The notes beneath the pieces were generated by a model. It was given only the letters and a program-made list of their open reading frames with translations, was not told the origin of the DNA and ran no database searches. A stretch of 64,000 nucleotides of DNA, from contig JAFEMH010002599.1 of assembly GCA_022495995.1 (NCBI GenBank), positions 1 to 64,000 on the forward strand. The letters run 5' to 3'. The stretch comes from Adenophora triphylla var. japonica (lineage: Eukaryota; Streptophyta; Magnoliopsida; Asterales; Campanulaceae). Below are positions 1 through 11,579 of this stretch, one piece after another. The translations under genes and the position numbers were made by a program. Position 1 is the first letter of the stretch, and the number at the start of each line of letters is the position of its first letter.

Positions 1-1643
1 TCGAGTTTGCACAAGTTTTAAATCACATATGCTCTGGTGTGAATTAACTTCGAGAGGAGTTGTGTTTCTTTGTATGGCATTAAATGGCGACTTCGTCATT
101 TTTGCCTCAACACAAACTTCGCACCTATTAGTTGAGTCGGATTTAGTCATATGGATTACATCTTGTCTCTCTAATTTCTTAATGGTGTAGAGGTTTACAT
201 GTCCTAATCTATCATTGCCATAAATTAGAACTTTCCGACAAGTAAACATAAGAAACACATTTTTATTCATCGCACTTTGGCGGATCAAAGTCATTACATT
301 CATCTTGAAAAGGCCCTCCTCGAGGTAACCCTTTCCAAGAAATAAACCATTCTTGGTTAGTAAAAATTTGTCGGATTCGAATACTAGTCTAAAACCGGCC
401 TTACTAAGCAAAGCGCCGGACACCAAATTTTTACGGATGTCCGGAACATGCAAAGACATCCAACAAGGTTACTTCTTTTCCTAGAGTCATCTTCAAAATC
501 ACGTTTCCATACCTTGAACATCGGAGGTCGCAGAATTTCCCATGTAGAGCTTTCTTCCGTAGATGGGAGTATAGGAGGAGAAACTTTCCTTATTACCACA
601 AATATGGCCCGGGTAGCACCGGTATCTATCCACCAAGCTTTTGGATTCTCCTCCAAGTTTGCAACGTTGGCCTCAAAGATCATCGCCGCAAAGTCTAGGT
701 CCGTGTGGTCAACATTATTTGCCTCTTTCTTCGGAAGACCCATTAGTCCCCTTTGCCAAGTGGCCCGGTTTGCCACGCTATATAGCATGACCCCTTGAAC
801 TTCTTAGAGCCCTTCTTCTTCCCTTTCTTAGCATTCCCGGCATTTTCGGAATGCTTTCTCTTGTGCCACTTGTGCTAGCCTCGGCGAGATTGACCTTAGC
901 CTCGCGTCTTGCCCTTAGCAACCTTGGTCTCGTTGATTCTATTGTTCTCTTCTATTTGAAGGCGAACAACAATGTCTTCAAGGACATCTCCTTGCGTTTA
1001 TGCTTGAGATAGTTCTTGAAATCCTTCCATGAAGGCGGCAACTTTTCAATGATAGAGGCCACCTTAAATGGATCATTCATGATCATCCCTCGACATCTAG
1101 TCCATGTAGAATGATTTGGAATTCATCCACTTGAGTTGTTACCGATTTGGAATCAACCATCATGAAGTCAAGATACTTACCGACGACAAATTTCTTTGAC
1201 ACCGGCGTCTTCTATCTTGCTTCCTTTCCAAGGTGTCCCACAACGCTGCTAACTCGACGGTACTACACACGTTGTATAGTGCATCGTCAAGTCCATTTAA
1301 GATGTAATTCTTACACAAAAAATTACCGTGAGCCCAAGCCTCCTTTGCCGTTTGCCTGGGGGTCGGGATCACCATTTTCCACCGCCGGAGGATCTTCCTT
1401 TAAGAAGCGTTGTACAGCTTAAGGATGGTCAAGTAGAATAGCATTTTCTCGTTGCCGTCTCTTGAAATCCACATGAGTGAATTTCGCGGGTTTCTCACCA
1501 TGGCCGAGGTGATGAGTTGTAGGAGCGGGTGCAACATGGTTGAATGTAGCGTCACCTCGAGAAGGAGGCGTAACATTCCTCGACCTGAGGAGGAGACGTC
1601 TTTCTCATTTGCCATCTTGAAGATCTTGAAGAAGCGCAAATAA
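1..1643 (-). pseudogene. Ty1/copia retrotransposon gag-pol, 5' part, decayed
   Basis: Minus-strand fragments read in element order from right to left. A short gag N-terminus starts near 1615 (MANEKDV). A UBN2/gag-like segment lies at about 1375-1160 (LCKNYILNGLDDALYN, ALWDTLERK) and continues in other frames to about 900. An aspartic-protease motif WWIDTGATR lies near 640. A GAG-pre-integrase-like stretch with the sequence CEVCVEAKMT runs from about 390 to the window edge. Integrase, RT and RNase H would lie left of position 1. At least three frameshifts and stops break the frame, so it is not functional. Copia polyproteins encode gag, protease, integrase, RT and RNase H in that order, and the visible order fits. 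The lineage within copia is not resolved. Confidence 0.85.
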
Positions 1644-1659
1644 CTCTTACGATTGTTGG

Positions 1660-2508
1660 ACTTTTGTATGGCTTCTCGAGAACTTATGGAACCACGACGA
1701 AGAATTTAACGGAGATTGGGAAAACTAGAAAACAAGTCGAGTCTTGTATTATATACAATCTCCGTAAGAGTTATTTGTCATGCATGCAGTGCTTACGGTT
1801 GAATAACAAAACTCTCGTAAGATAAAACGACTTTACTATTAGTTATAAGGAGCACTCCAATATAACTAATCTAGCGAACAACACAATGTTTTGAACTTTG
1901 GACTTGAAAGGATTTGATGCAACAAGATGATATGATTTGGCTATGTTAATCTATCTCACTAGAGGGTAAAGAGGCTCAAATGACTGTATTAATTTATTGA
2001 AATTCGGAGGGGAAAGTATATAAAGAGAATCAAAAGGTTTTGTGCCTTTTCCCTTGAAAAGGTGTGATTTTTCGAACAGCAGTGAAGGGCACGAGTCGTG
2101 CTCCTTGGCACGAGTCGTGCCCACGACTCGTTCCCAAGCATTCCACTCGTTCTGATCAGATTTGAGCCAAAGTCCATTGAGGTCCATTCGTGCTCACGAC
2201 TCGTGCTCAGAGTCCCCACTCGTTCTGATCAGTTTGGAGCAAAATCTCATCACCCAAAAACACTGTTCAAAATCAATTTGATCCAAACGACCAAATTGAC
2301 CCTTTTAACCAACTTTGTTAAGTTACAAAAGACCTTTGTCATTAATTCCCATTCACCCTAAATGGTTTTGAGACATTAAATGAGTTTAATAATCTACAAC
2401 AAATGTAGAATACATTTTGTAACTAGTTTCGTTAACAAATAACGAACTTCCGTTAGAAACTAGATCAACGTTAAGTCAAACTTAACTTTCCGTTATCTAT
2501 TTCCAACA
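1660..2508 (-). repeat. 5' LTR of the copia element (inner boundary uncertain)
   Basis: Read on the minus strand the segment opens with TGTTGGAAATAG at 2508, a usual start of plant copia LTRs, and it lies directly upstream of gag. The inner end is not sharp. A possible primer-binding site beginning TGGTTCCAT (minus strand) lies near 1695. The segment from about 2085 to 2225 holds several copies of GCACGAGTCGTGC-like near-palindromes in both orientations. The 3' LTR is outside the window. Confidence 0.6.
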
Positions 2509-2544
2509 TAATCATCATTAAAAAATGAACTTTCTTGATTGATT

Positions 2545-2589
2545 TATCTCTTTTTCTTCCGTGCATTTAACGCACGGGTGACATACTAG
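2545..2589 (+). mobile_element. Helitron 3' terminus
   Basis: A hairpin CCGTGC / GCACGG (2559-2564 with 2572-2577) is followed after eight bases by CTAG (2586-2589) and then a T. This is the classical 3' signature of Helitrons: a short GC hairpin 10-12 bases before CTRR, inserted 5' of T. The matching 5' TC end was not identified and may lie left of the copia element or outside the window. No Rep/helicase coding is seen, so it would be a non-autonomous or interrupted copy. Confidence 0.6.
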
Positions 2590-3069
2590 TTTTTTATGTA
2601 AATTGCAAGTGTATAGTTTGTAAACGGTGGGAGTACACCTTTCTCGTACATTTTTTTATTTTATTATTGTATTAAAACAATTTGATTCAAAACGAAGCAA
2701 AAAAGTATTTCATAAAAATAATCAAATTTTTTATTTTTAATCAACGGTCCAATTTTACTTTAGTGATGATTTAACTGTCATTTTCACTTTTCATATGTGT
2801 CAGTCTACAAAGACTAACTATAAAGAAATCAAATTTCAAATTGGTTACGTTATGATAGGCCTAAATTGCCAAATTCCCTTCATCTCATTTTTCCCGCAAA
2901 ATTATTCGAAGTAGACAATCGAAAGGCTTAGGACCAACCGACCAACCGATTCAAACCCGGTCCGGTTCTTAATGACACATCCAACTTAGTCTACGTGTCA
3001 TCCACTTTGTGGCGCTAAAACTCTTTCTTTTTCTCCCTCTCTCTCTCCTCAGCTTTCTCTCTCTCTACA
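2590..3069 (+). promoter_or_regulatory. Upstream region and 5' UTR of the plastid-type gene
   Basis: AT-rich spacer that becomes CT-rich directly before the start codon (3025-3068, CTCTCT runs typical of plant 5' UTRs). An ACGTGTC core (2993-2999) resembles G-box/ABRE sites. No clear TATA box was found. The region is bounded on the left by the Helitron end. Confidence 0.4.
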
Positions 3070-6000
3070 ATGGCGGAAACTTGCGCTCTTTCCCTCTCCT
3101 CATTCCCATCTTCCTCTTCCCTTTCACGATGCAAACAGATCGCCTCATTCACTCCCTTTCGTAGATTCGCTTTCATCCGCCCTCAATTTCCTTCCCGCTC
3201 TCTTAATTTGACCGTCAAAGCTTCCGATCAATCGGGGATTTTCTCCGGAGACGATCCTTTTGGAGTCTATCCTTGGAATTCTCCCGATGGAGATCTCGGT
3301 ATGTCATCCGCATCTCTAAAATATATTGTATCGCCTTTCTTCTCATTGATTAGATTGAATGTTCTGATTTTGATGTTTAATATTACTTATGGACGTGATT
3401 TTTGGGTAATGAACTGTTTTTAATACTTGCAACTCCATTGATGATGCTTAATATGAGGATTTATGTGATTTATATTCCTAGATTTTCATATTTATTTGCT
3501 TTACTCTGATTGAATTTCTATGTTTTGTGAGTGTTTATTTTGATTTGTTGTAATTGTATTTTTAAGTTTAGAAACCTATGAAATCCTGGGATATATTATC
3601 TGCTCAGTAATAGGCTAATGAAATGTACCGAAAGCTGATTGATCCTTCGATCATTAGCTTACCAATCATTCAGTGGAGTGATGACAAGCTGATATAAAAT
3701 ATTCTAGCCGTGGAGCTTAGCGAGAATTGTGCTTAGTATCATACTGACAATCATATCCCTTTCTCTATGTTGTGACAGCAACATTCCCTTTTTTATTTCA
3801 CTTCAACTTAGAATAAGACCGCTGCATAATATTATATTTCAGCTGGAATTCATAATGACCAGATGTGGATGATCCAAATCTGAACCAACTTAATTGTCTA
3901 GTTCTCATGAAATTTGACTCATATTGGCCTTTTCTTTGTCAGATGAAGTCACTTTGTATTTTTCATTCATACTTACTGCATTATGGTTGCTTATTATGGT
4001 TAACTGGCTATGATATACGCACACTGAGGTTTTATTTCGATTTGTTTTTGCATTTACTTTCTCCAGGAATTCAATGGGTTCGGCAGGATAAGATCACATT
4101 ATTCACTGACGACGGACTTGTTCAGATTGGAGGGAACTTGGTCCCCAGACGTGTCTCGCCTTCAGATGTATTTATTTTTTCTCTGTAATATATCTCATTC
4201 TTATGATGATGATAGAACAATCATTGAGGACTAGTTTCTCCTTGTGGCATTTGAAAGTGGTTCGTTTGCTTACACACTTCATTCGTGTCTAAGAGATGTC
4301 TATTTTAAAACATCATTTCTAGTTCCTTTTTGATAATAATTACATATAAATTGCACACTGTATCCAGGCTTATAAACCATTTTGGCAAGTTTTGATTTTC
4401 TTTAACCGTCAATGGGGCCATGCCCCTAGTTGGAAATCATTTTTCCACGTAACTTCATTTAATTTTTTTATTCTATTTATTCTCTCCTTTTTAATTGGCC
4501 TTGGGGGACATGGGAAAGATTGAGCCAGAGACCTCATTTCGCGATGTCCCAGCTCTTAACAATCCTGTACTTTCAATGCAACAGAAACAAGGAAAGATGA
4601 AGACTTCTCAAAGATTTCAAAGATTCCAAGAAAAGGACTACATGGATCCTTCTCAGACCCTATGTTTGGGAGCACTCTTCGATATTGCAGCTACAAATGT
4701 AAGAAATCTTGTGTTATTTTTCTTGGAAGCTACTTGATCATTTAGAGACTGCATTATACAATTGAAATTGTCATTGTAGGGACTTGATATGGGCAGGAGG
4801 CTTTGTATCATCGGGTTCTGTCGTTCCATTGAGATGCTAAGCGATGTCGTGGAGGACACTGTTTTGGAGCATGGTGGGGAGGTATGTATCATCTTGATGA
4901 ATTTGATTACTACTTCAGTGGTCCATTTGATAGTAGAGGTTAGTTAAGGACAATACTGCGTTGCATATACCCTTTTCAGACTAATATATATTGATCATGG
5001 CATTTATCATCGTCTTATCCAATCTTGACAAATAATATTTCATTATACAAGTTTCAGTTGAACTTTTTTTGTTGATTTCTATAAAATACCTCGCTTCTAG
5101 TTTTTGATGTTTTTTCAGTGTGTATTTGTGCTATTGCATTTTATCCGGATCCTTTCTTGAAGTGTTAAGTTCCGGACATTTTTGAAACACAGGACTGGAC
5201 ACCCACAGATTACGTGAGTTTAGCATTCATATTTACTAACTACCATCCTGTCCAAATTCTTTTTTTGAGAGGCGGAGCCCACTTTTTGTTTCTTATTCAT
5301 TGATATGAATCTGTGATCAAAACGGATGGTGTTTCCTGTAGTAGTTGTTCAGGTAACTGATTGGCCAGTTCTTACAGTTTGCTTGAACCTTTTGGTAGGC
5401 TCTGCAACAACCATTGGATACTTCCCAAGCCTATGAATTCCCCCATTGTGATTTCCTTGTCTTGCAATGACCTCCTCACACCATATCACTTTTCTCCCCC
5501 CCCCCCCCACCCCCACCCCCACATTCGTCCAAATGCTGATGTATTTTAATATATCATTTGCTTTCTTTCTACTCGGTGCTAACTTATCTCCACCCAACTT
5601 CTATGAGATTGAAAGGTCTTGTTCTATAAAGTGGAGGACAAAGATACTAAAATGTGACCACGAACTTGGAAATTGGACATAAAAAGGACAACTGGTAAAA
5701 CCAGAAGTGAAACTGATTGTGATGGTGCCAAAATACCTCAACATTATCATTTACTAATGCCTATAGTTTTGGATCTTAAAAAACTGGCATTTTTGACATT
5801 GGGCTGGCAGGGGACTTTTAGATGGTTGATCATATGCCGTTCATCATAAATCTCATGGTAATGAAAATTATTCCGCCCTTCAGCTAATAGCAATCCTTTC
5901 TAGTTCATGCGCATCCACATTCCACACCAACCATTGGATGATCAAAGTGGCCAAAGAGCTCTAGCTCAAGTGGTATTGGTATCAGATATACCTTTTTGTA

Positions 6001-6424
6001 CGGAAGTCAGGGGTTCAATCCCCATCAATATTAAATTTCACTCTCCAAGTGTCACGATTGACATAGATTAGGATATAGTAAAAAGTATTTTTAAAAAATC
6101 AAAGTGAAATATATCTTTGTCGCGCTATTATATATCCTAGAATCTATTGCTTAACCTGTTACTGAAGATAATGCTAAGCCTTTTGATTTTATAAGCACAT
6201 AACTTCATTTTTATTGCTCTGCTATACGGAGTCATATTTTCATTAATGTTCAGGTTGTTGTTGCTGAGAAGGCTAGCAAAGGAGGTCTGCATGAAAAGTT
6301 GACCATGACTGTTGCAGTGCCGCTCCTGTGGGGGGTTCCGCCTGCTTCAGAAACACTTCATTTGGCTGTTAGGAGTGGTGGGGGGATTGTAGATAAGGTC
6401 TTCTGGCAGTGGAACTTCCTGTAG
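3070..6424 (+). CDS. Conserved plant protein, probably plastid-targeted, five exons
   Basis: Exons 3070-3298, 4067-4167, 4585-4698, 4780-4881 and 6254-6424 join to 717 nt encoding 238 residues. All four introns are GT-AG and the reading frame is kept across each junction. The first ~55 residues are rich in Ser, Arg and Phe with almost no acids (MAETCALSLSSFPSS...), as in chloroplast transit peptides. The mature part includes DPFGVYPWNSPDGDLG, a central QRFQRFQ..DYMDP segment, LGALFDIAATN, and a C-terminal block ending WQWNFL. No transmembrane helix or catalytic motif is obvious. I recognise it as a conserved plant-type sequence but cannot assign a function or symbol. The start follows a CT-rich leader and no upstream ATG is in frame. 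Intron 4 (1,372 bp) carries a SINE and a long C-tract near 5500. Confidence 0.85.
5950..6097 (+). mobile_element. tRNA-derived SINE in intron 4
   Basis: A 148-bp insertion is flanked by a perfect 9-bp target-site duplication ATCAAAGTG (5941-5949 and 6098-6106). It contains a polymerase III box A (TAGCTCAAGTGG, 5962-5973) and box B (GGTTCAATCCC, 6012-6022) spaced as in a tRNA gene, and ends in an A/T-rich tail. These are the hallmarks of plant tRNA-related SINEs. It lies in the sense orientation of the host gene, away from the splice sites. Confidence 0.85.
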
Positions 6425-6535
6425 AACAATTGTTAAGAAACCCCCCCCCCTCTCCTTCTAACCCATTCTTCTTCTGTGCATTTTGTACATAAAATTTTAT
6501 CCTATTTCATTGTATATGAATGTTTGTAACTATTA

Positions 6536-7499
6536 GGGGCCGTTTGGTTCAATGGAAAAAAAGTGAAGGAATGAAATGGTCAATGGAATTGAATTCCCGA
6601 AGGAATTGGAATGAAAAAAAACTGATCAAACCCCTCCGTTTGGTTGGCACGGAATGGAATGAAATTGTCATTCATTTCCTTGGCAAATCATATTTGGTTT
6701 GAAAATACAAATTATAGGAATGGAATGAAAGCATATAAAATGTTCAATTTACCCTTCTTTTATTATTATTATTATTTTTTTGTGTGGTGGGGGGGGGGTA
6801 GGTAGGGGGTATGCAAAATGTTTAAAAAAAAATCCGTGGGGGTGGGGGTGGTAGGGCAGGGGCTGGATGGGGGGAAGGTAGGCAGGGGTTTTTTTTAAAA
6901 AAAAATTGTGGGAGTGAGGGAGGGGGTTGGGGTGATAGGGCAGAAGTGGATGGGGGGTTAGGCGGGGTCTTTTAAAATTTTATTTTTATTTTTTTTCGTG
7001 GGGGTGGGGGGTAGGTGGGGTGGTAGGGCGGAGAAATTTGGATGGGGGGTTAGGCGGGGGTCTTTTAAAAAAAAAAAAAATTCGTGGGGGTGGGGTAGGG
7101 GTTTGGATGGGGGGGGTAGGCAGGGGTCTTTTATTTTTATTTTTTTTTTCGTGGGGGGTGGGGGGTAGGTGGGGGGGGTAGGGCAGAGGCTGGATGGGGG
7201 GTAGGCAGGGGTCTTTTAAAAAAAAATAAATCGTGGGGGTGGGGTAGGGCAGGAACTGGGTAGGCAGGGGTGGTTTGGGTTTGGGGATATTTTGGTCAAA
7301 AAAAAATTACAATTTCATTGCCAAAGAAATTGAGCATTCCTTCCGTATATGGAGAGAATGACCAATTCTTTCCTTCGATAGAATTAGTCATTCCGGAGGA
7401 ATGAAAATTTTGAATCAAACACGGCGAAGGAATGGGTCAAACGAAATTGACCATTTCATTTCATCGACGAAATGGTCAATTTCGTGAACCAAACGGGCC
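6536..7499. mobile_element. PIF/Harbinger-like MITE with G-rich core
   Basis: The inverted ends GGGGCCGTTTGGTTCA (left) and GGCCCGTTTGGTTCACG (right, read inward) are flanked by TTA on both sides (6533-6535 and 7500-7502). Subterminal sequences around AATGGTCAAT are also inverted. The termini and 3-bp TTA duplication fit Tourist/Harbinger MITEs. No transposase is present. The unusual length (964 bp) comes from an internal G-rich tandem array. Confidence 0.7.
6780..7290. repeat. G-rich tandem array inside the MITE
   Basis: About five degenerate units of roughly 90-120 bp, each with a GTGGGGGTGGGG-type block, GGATGGGGGGTAGGCAGGGG and a T/A run. Many consecutive G4-G8 tracts could form G-quadruplexes on the plus strand. 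Homopolymer runs of A and G may carry sequencing errors. Confidence 0.75.
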
Positions 7500-7502
7500 T
7501 TA

Positions 7503-8149
7503 AGATATGAATCTTTCATCATTGATGTAAATATTGAATCAGTGATATATTTATTATTTTTGTCCTACTTGTTCAAACATTTGTGTGACACTTGTTCAAT
7601 AAGGTAGAAATTTTGCATAAATAAAAGCTGGTTTACTGACAAATTGTAGCTATTCAGTTTTTCTTTTTTAAATTAAGTTACTACATACATCAGTCTTAAT
7701 CTGGATGTTAATTTTTCGCATTTAAAAAATTAATGATATTTTGAAAAAAAAATTGACTATTAAATAAGTTCATTAGCAAATGTATATGTGGCCAAATAGC
7801 CTTTGGATCTGTCAATTTAGTTATCCAGTGAATGGGGTAATTCATTGGAGTAAAGGACCAAATTCGGTTTCACTGATCAACATTGTTGATGGCCAAACGG
7901 GTCGGTCATCCCGGCGGGACGGGTTGAAGCCCGTCAGCCCGTTTGATAAAACGGGCCTAAATTCAGCCCAGCCCAATTTGGATGTTCAAGTTCGTCGTTT
8001 GGCCCGGATCTGAAGATTCACGAGTCAAACGGGTTTTCCTATTTTTTTTATTTTTCTAAAAAATAAAAAATCAGAACAAATATGGAAAAAATAAAAAGAA
8101 ATTTAGTATTTAATAAGCTATTTAAAAAAAAATATAAAATCACTTAGAC
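7503..8149. other. Intergenic, no gene recognised
   Basis: AT-rich DNA with one GC-rich patch at about 7895-8035 that contains ACGGGTT/AACGGG-type inverted motifs and CCCGTCAGCCCG. It may be the remnant of a TIR element. No reading frame here resembles a known protein. Confidence 0.4.
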
Positions 8150-9095
8150 ATAAGAAAATTAGTTGTTTTATATATAAAAAAAGATAAAAAAAACTAAACA
8201 AATGAAAGTATAAAAAAGAAAAGAGGGACGGACGAACTATCCTATATTTATTTTTTATTGACTAGGAAATAATATTTTAGACTTTGTTTATTAGTGATTT
8301 TTTTTACAAAAAGGTATATAAAAAAAGATAGAAAAAAACTAAACAATTTAAAGTATATAAAAGAAAAGAGGGACAGACTATCTTTTATTTATGTTTTATT
8401 TTTTAATTAATTTTTTATTGACTAGAAAATAATATTTTAGACTTTTTTTATTAGTGATTTTTTTATTGCAAAAAGGTATATAAAAAAAGCTAGAAAAAAA
8501 GCTAAACAAATGAAAGTATATAAAAGAAAAGAGGGACGGACTACCCTATATTTACTTTTTATTTTATTTTTATTTTTTATTGACTAGGAAATAATATTTT
8601 AGACTTTGTTTATTAGTGATATTTTTTTTTCAAAAAGGTATATAAAAAATGTAGAAAAAAAAACTAAACAAATGAAAGTATATAGAAGAAAAGAGGGACA
8701 GACTATCCTATCCTATCCTATATTTATTTTTTATTTTATTTAAATTTTTTATTGACTAGAAAATAATATTTTAAACTTTGTTTATAAGTGATATGTTTTT
8801 CAAAAAGGTATATAAAAAAAGATAGAAAAAAACTAAACAATTTAAAGTATATAAAAGAAAAGAGGGACGGACTATCCTTTATTTATTTTTATTTTTTTAT
8901 TAATTTTTTATTGACTAGGAAATAATATTTTAAGCTTTTTTTATTGCTGATATTTTTTTACAAAAAGGTATATAATAAAAGATAGAAAAAAACTAATCAA
9001 TTTAAAGTATATAAAAGAAAAGATAGACATACTATCCTTTATTTATTTTTACTTTTTATTAATATAAAGTATATAAAAGAAAACGGGGACAAACT
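8150..9095. repeat. Minisatellite, ~160-170 bp unit, about six copies
   Basis: A unit containing CAAAAAGGTATATAAAAA, AAGAAAAGAGGGACGGAC, TATCCT and ATTGACTAGGAAATAATATT recurs. The CAAAAAGG marks lie near 8307, 8468, 8631, 8801 and 8961, with partial copies at both ends. It is AT-rich and non-coding. Confidence 0.8.
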
Positions 9096-9254
9096 AAACC
9101 ATTTAAATTATTATTATTATTATTAAATATTTTTCTCTTAATTATTACTATTATGTTATGTAATATTCACTTATCAATAATATTAGTAAACATTTCTTTA
9201 TATATATGGTAATGATTTAGGATATGCATGAAGTTTAGGATATGTAATATAAAG

Positions 9255-9337
9255 TTTAGGGTATAAGATATATGATAAATGGTTTAGGGTATAAGCCTTA
9301 TCCCCTAAACCATTTATCATATATCTTATACCCTAAA
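9255..9337. repeat. 83-bp near-perfect palindrome
   Basis: The arms 9255-9295 and 9297-9337 are inverted copies with one mismatch (9290/9302) and a single central base. Sequences related to the arm (GGTTTATGGTATAAGGTATAT) repeat directly to about 9480. The second arm contains the left breakpoint of the copy found at 35626. Confidence 0.85.
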
Positions 9338-9505
9338 TGGTTTATGGTATAAGGTATATAATAAATGGTTTATGGTATAAGGTATATGATAAATGATTTA
9401 TGGTATAAGATTTAGCGTATAGTGATATAAATATGATTTAAGGTATATGGGTCAGGGTATGGTATATGGGCTAGGGTTGTAATAGTCAAGTAAATGAATT
9501 TAAGG

Positions 9506-10473
9506 CTCTGTTTGTTCGTGGAAAAATATTTTTCTCATTTTCTGGTATTTGGTAAGCACCGGAAAATGACTTACAGATTTTTTCTTTTTATTTCATTTTT
9601 CGGAAAATGTTAACACCCTCACACACACCTAACTTTCATACACCCCACGTTATCCACCCCACATCAACCACCCTACCCCACTCCCAGCTCGTAAAAAAAT
9701 AATTGTATTAAAAATATTTTTTACAATTCTCTACCCCCCTCACCCACCCCCCCACCACCCCGAGGTCAATTTTTTTTTATTTTATTCATTTTAAAATTAT
9801 ATTTTAGCAACTACTCTACTCCCAAGCAATTTTTCTTACTCATATTAAAAAAAAAAAATAACAACTCTTACCGCCCCGACCACCCCCACCCACCACCAAC
9901 CCCCTTACAACGGTCAAACTTTTTTTACTCATAATTAAATTGTTTTATTTTTTAATAACTCCCCCACCCAATCACACTCCCCCTACTCTCGGCTACCCAC
10001 CCTACCCCACAACTACTCCCATCACACACTTTCGGCTACCCACCCTACTCCACACCTACCCCACTCCCACACCCTACTCTATCACCACCCTAGCCTACCA
10101 CCATCTTACCCTTTACATATCCCCCACCACCCTACCCTACCCCACACCCACCTCAACCCTACTGATCCCCACCCCTACCCTACCCCACACCCACCCACCT
10201 CAACCCTACTAATCCCCACCACTACCCTACCCACCCCACCTCCATCACCCTACCCCACTCTATCTTTTTCAACTTATTTCAGATTGTGTTTTTATCGAAA
10301 AAAAATATTTTTCTTTAATTTATCAAACGCATGAAAATATTTTTCGGAAAACATTTTCCTTACCAAACAGCCCAAAACATGTTTATGTCATTTTTCGAAA
10401 AAACAATTTTATTCCGAAATATATTTTACGAAAAATTATTTTTCGAAAGTCGTTTTACGCGAAACAAATGGAG
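9506..10473. mobile_element. TIR element with C-rich core (first copy)
   Basis: Imperfect inverted ends CTCTGTTTGTTCGTGG (left) and CTCCATTTGTTTCGCG (right, read inward) are followed by AAAATATTTTTC-like subterminal motifs on both sides. The middle is a C/A-rich low-complexity tract (ACCCACCCTACCCCAC type). No matching target duplication was found. Probably a non-autonomous hAT- or MITE-like element. The proline/threonine-rich reading frame within it is a composition artefact. A second copy lies at about 35822-36793. Confidence 0.5.
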
Positions 10474-11579
10474 TATAAGTATCTCCCTATATTGTCAAAC
10501 TCAAAATCCTTATATATGATTTTATCCAAATATCTATATTACAATAGATGTGGGTTTTAAACGTCATACAAAGAATGGTCATGATTCAATCTCAGAAAAG
10601 ACAAAGAGTGGTTGAGATTGAATCTAAATATCCCACTCTCTAGCAGTTATGTAACCTCTCCTCCCCAAAACTATTTTTCCCTTACCGTCTTCTCCTCTCT
10701 CTCCCTCTCTAGATATTCTCTTTGTTCACTCAACTGCCTTCTTTACATCTCATTTCAGCATCAATCTCTCTAGTAAATCCAACCAACCTTATCTTGGTTA
10801 GTGTTTCAATACTCTCAGTTATTAAACCCAAAAATCCTTCTCAAAATTCCTTGCATTCTCGCCTCAAACTGTTGTAGTTAGGTTCATGTTTTTGCTCCGA
10901 TTAAATTATTCTCGATTTTCAAACCAGCTTTGTGTGGGACATTTTTGTTTCAATTTGTGATTATAATTGTAATGTAAAGAACGTTGTAATTATATGAGTT
11001 TGTTCTGTAAAATATTATTGCTTTCTTCCCCACTCAATGTTTTTTACCTTATGTGTGTTTTCTATGATCTAATATTAATCAATCCCAAGTTTTTTTTTAG
11101 AATAATGAATTTGTATTTGTGAGGTTGTGTATGAAATTTGGGTTTAGAAACTATTCACCTGCTCGTGTATAATTTCTAAATATTCCTTTTTTTGCATTAC
11201 GTAATTTTTTCAAATTTATTTTTTGGCTTATTCACTCAATTTGTATTTATTAGGTTGCAATTATTGTGGTTCGTTTTATGTTATAATATATTAGGCATGT
11301 TTTTGTTGTGATTTAAGCCTATTACAAACTTTGAAATAAATTCATTGTGTATAATTTCATTATCTCACTTGAATTTTGGCATATAGTCACTTTCCCCTCC
11401 GCACGAAACCCTACTGGTCTTTCACTCATTTGAGCTCAGTCCAACGAATGTACTACATCTGTAGATGTTTGACCCGGCAGCATAAATTTATAAGGGTGTA
11501 CCCGGTGATATAATTTGATCTTGATATGAACGTATTGGCAAGGCAAACCCTGCTCTGTCAGTCACCGGGGCATCGCTGG
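10474..11579. other. 5' flank of the large Tat element, no gene recognised
   Basis: Non-coding DNA with a CT-rich stretch (about 10690-10720) that resembles a plant 5' UTR, followed by T-rich intron-like sequence. No coding exon could be assigned. The bases directly before the retrotransposon are GCTGG (11575-11579), the left target-site duplication. The whole segment recurs inside the 3' LTR. Confidence 0.5.

Noticed and set aside
9940..10212. Proline/threonine-rich reading frame
   Set aside because: It is a translation of C/A-rich low-complexity DNA inside a TIR element and is open in several frames for that reason.
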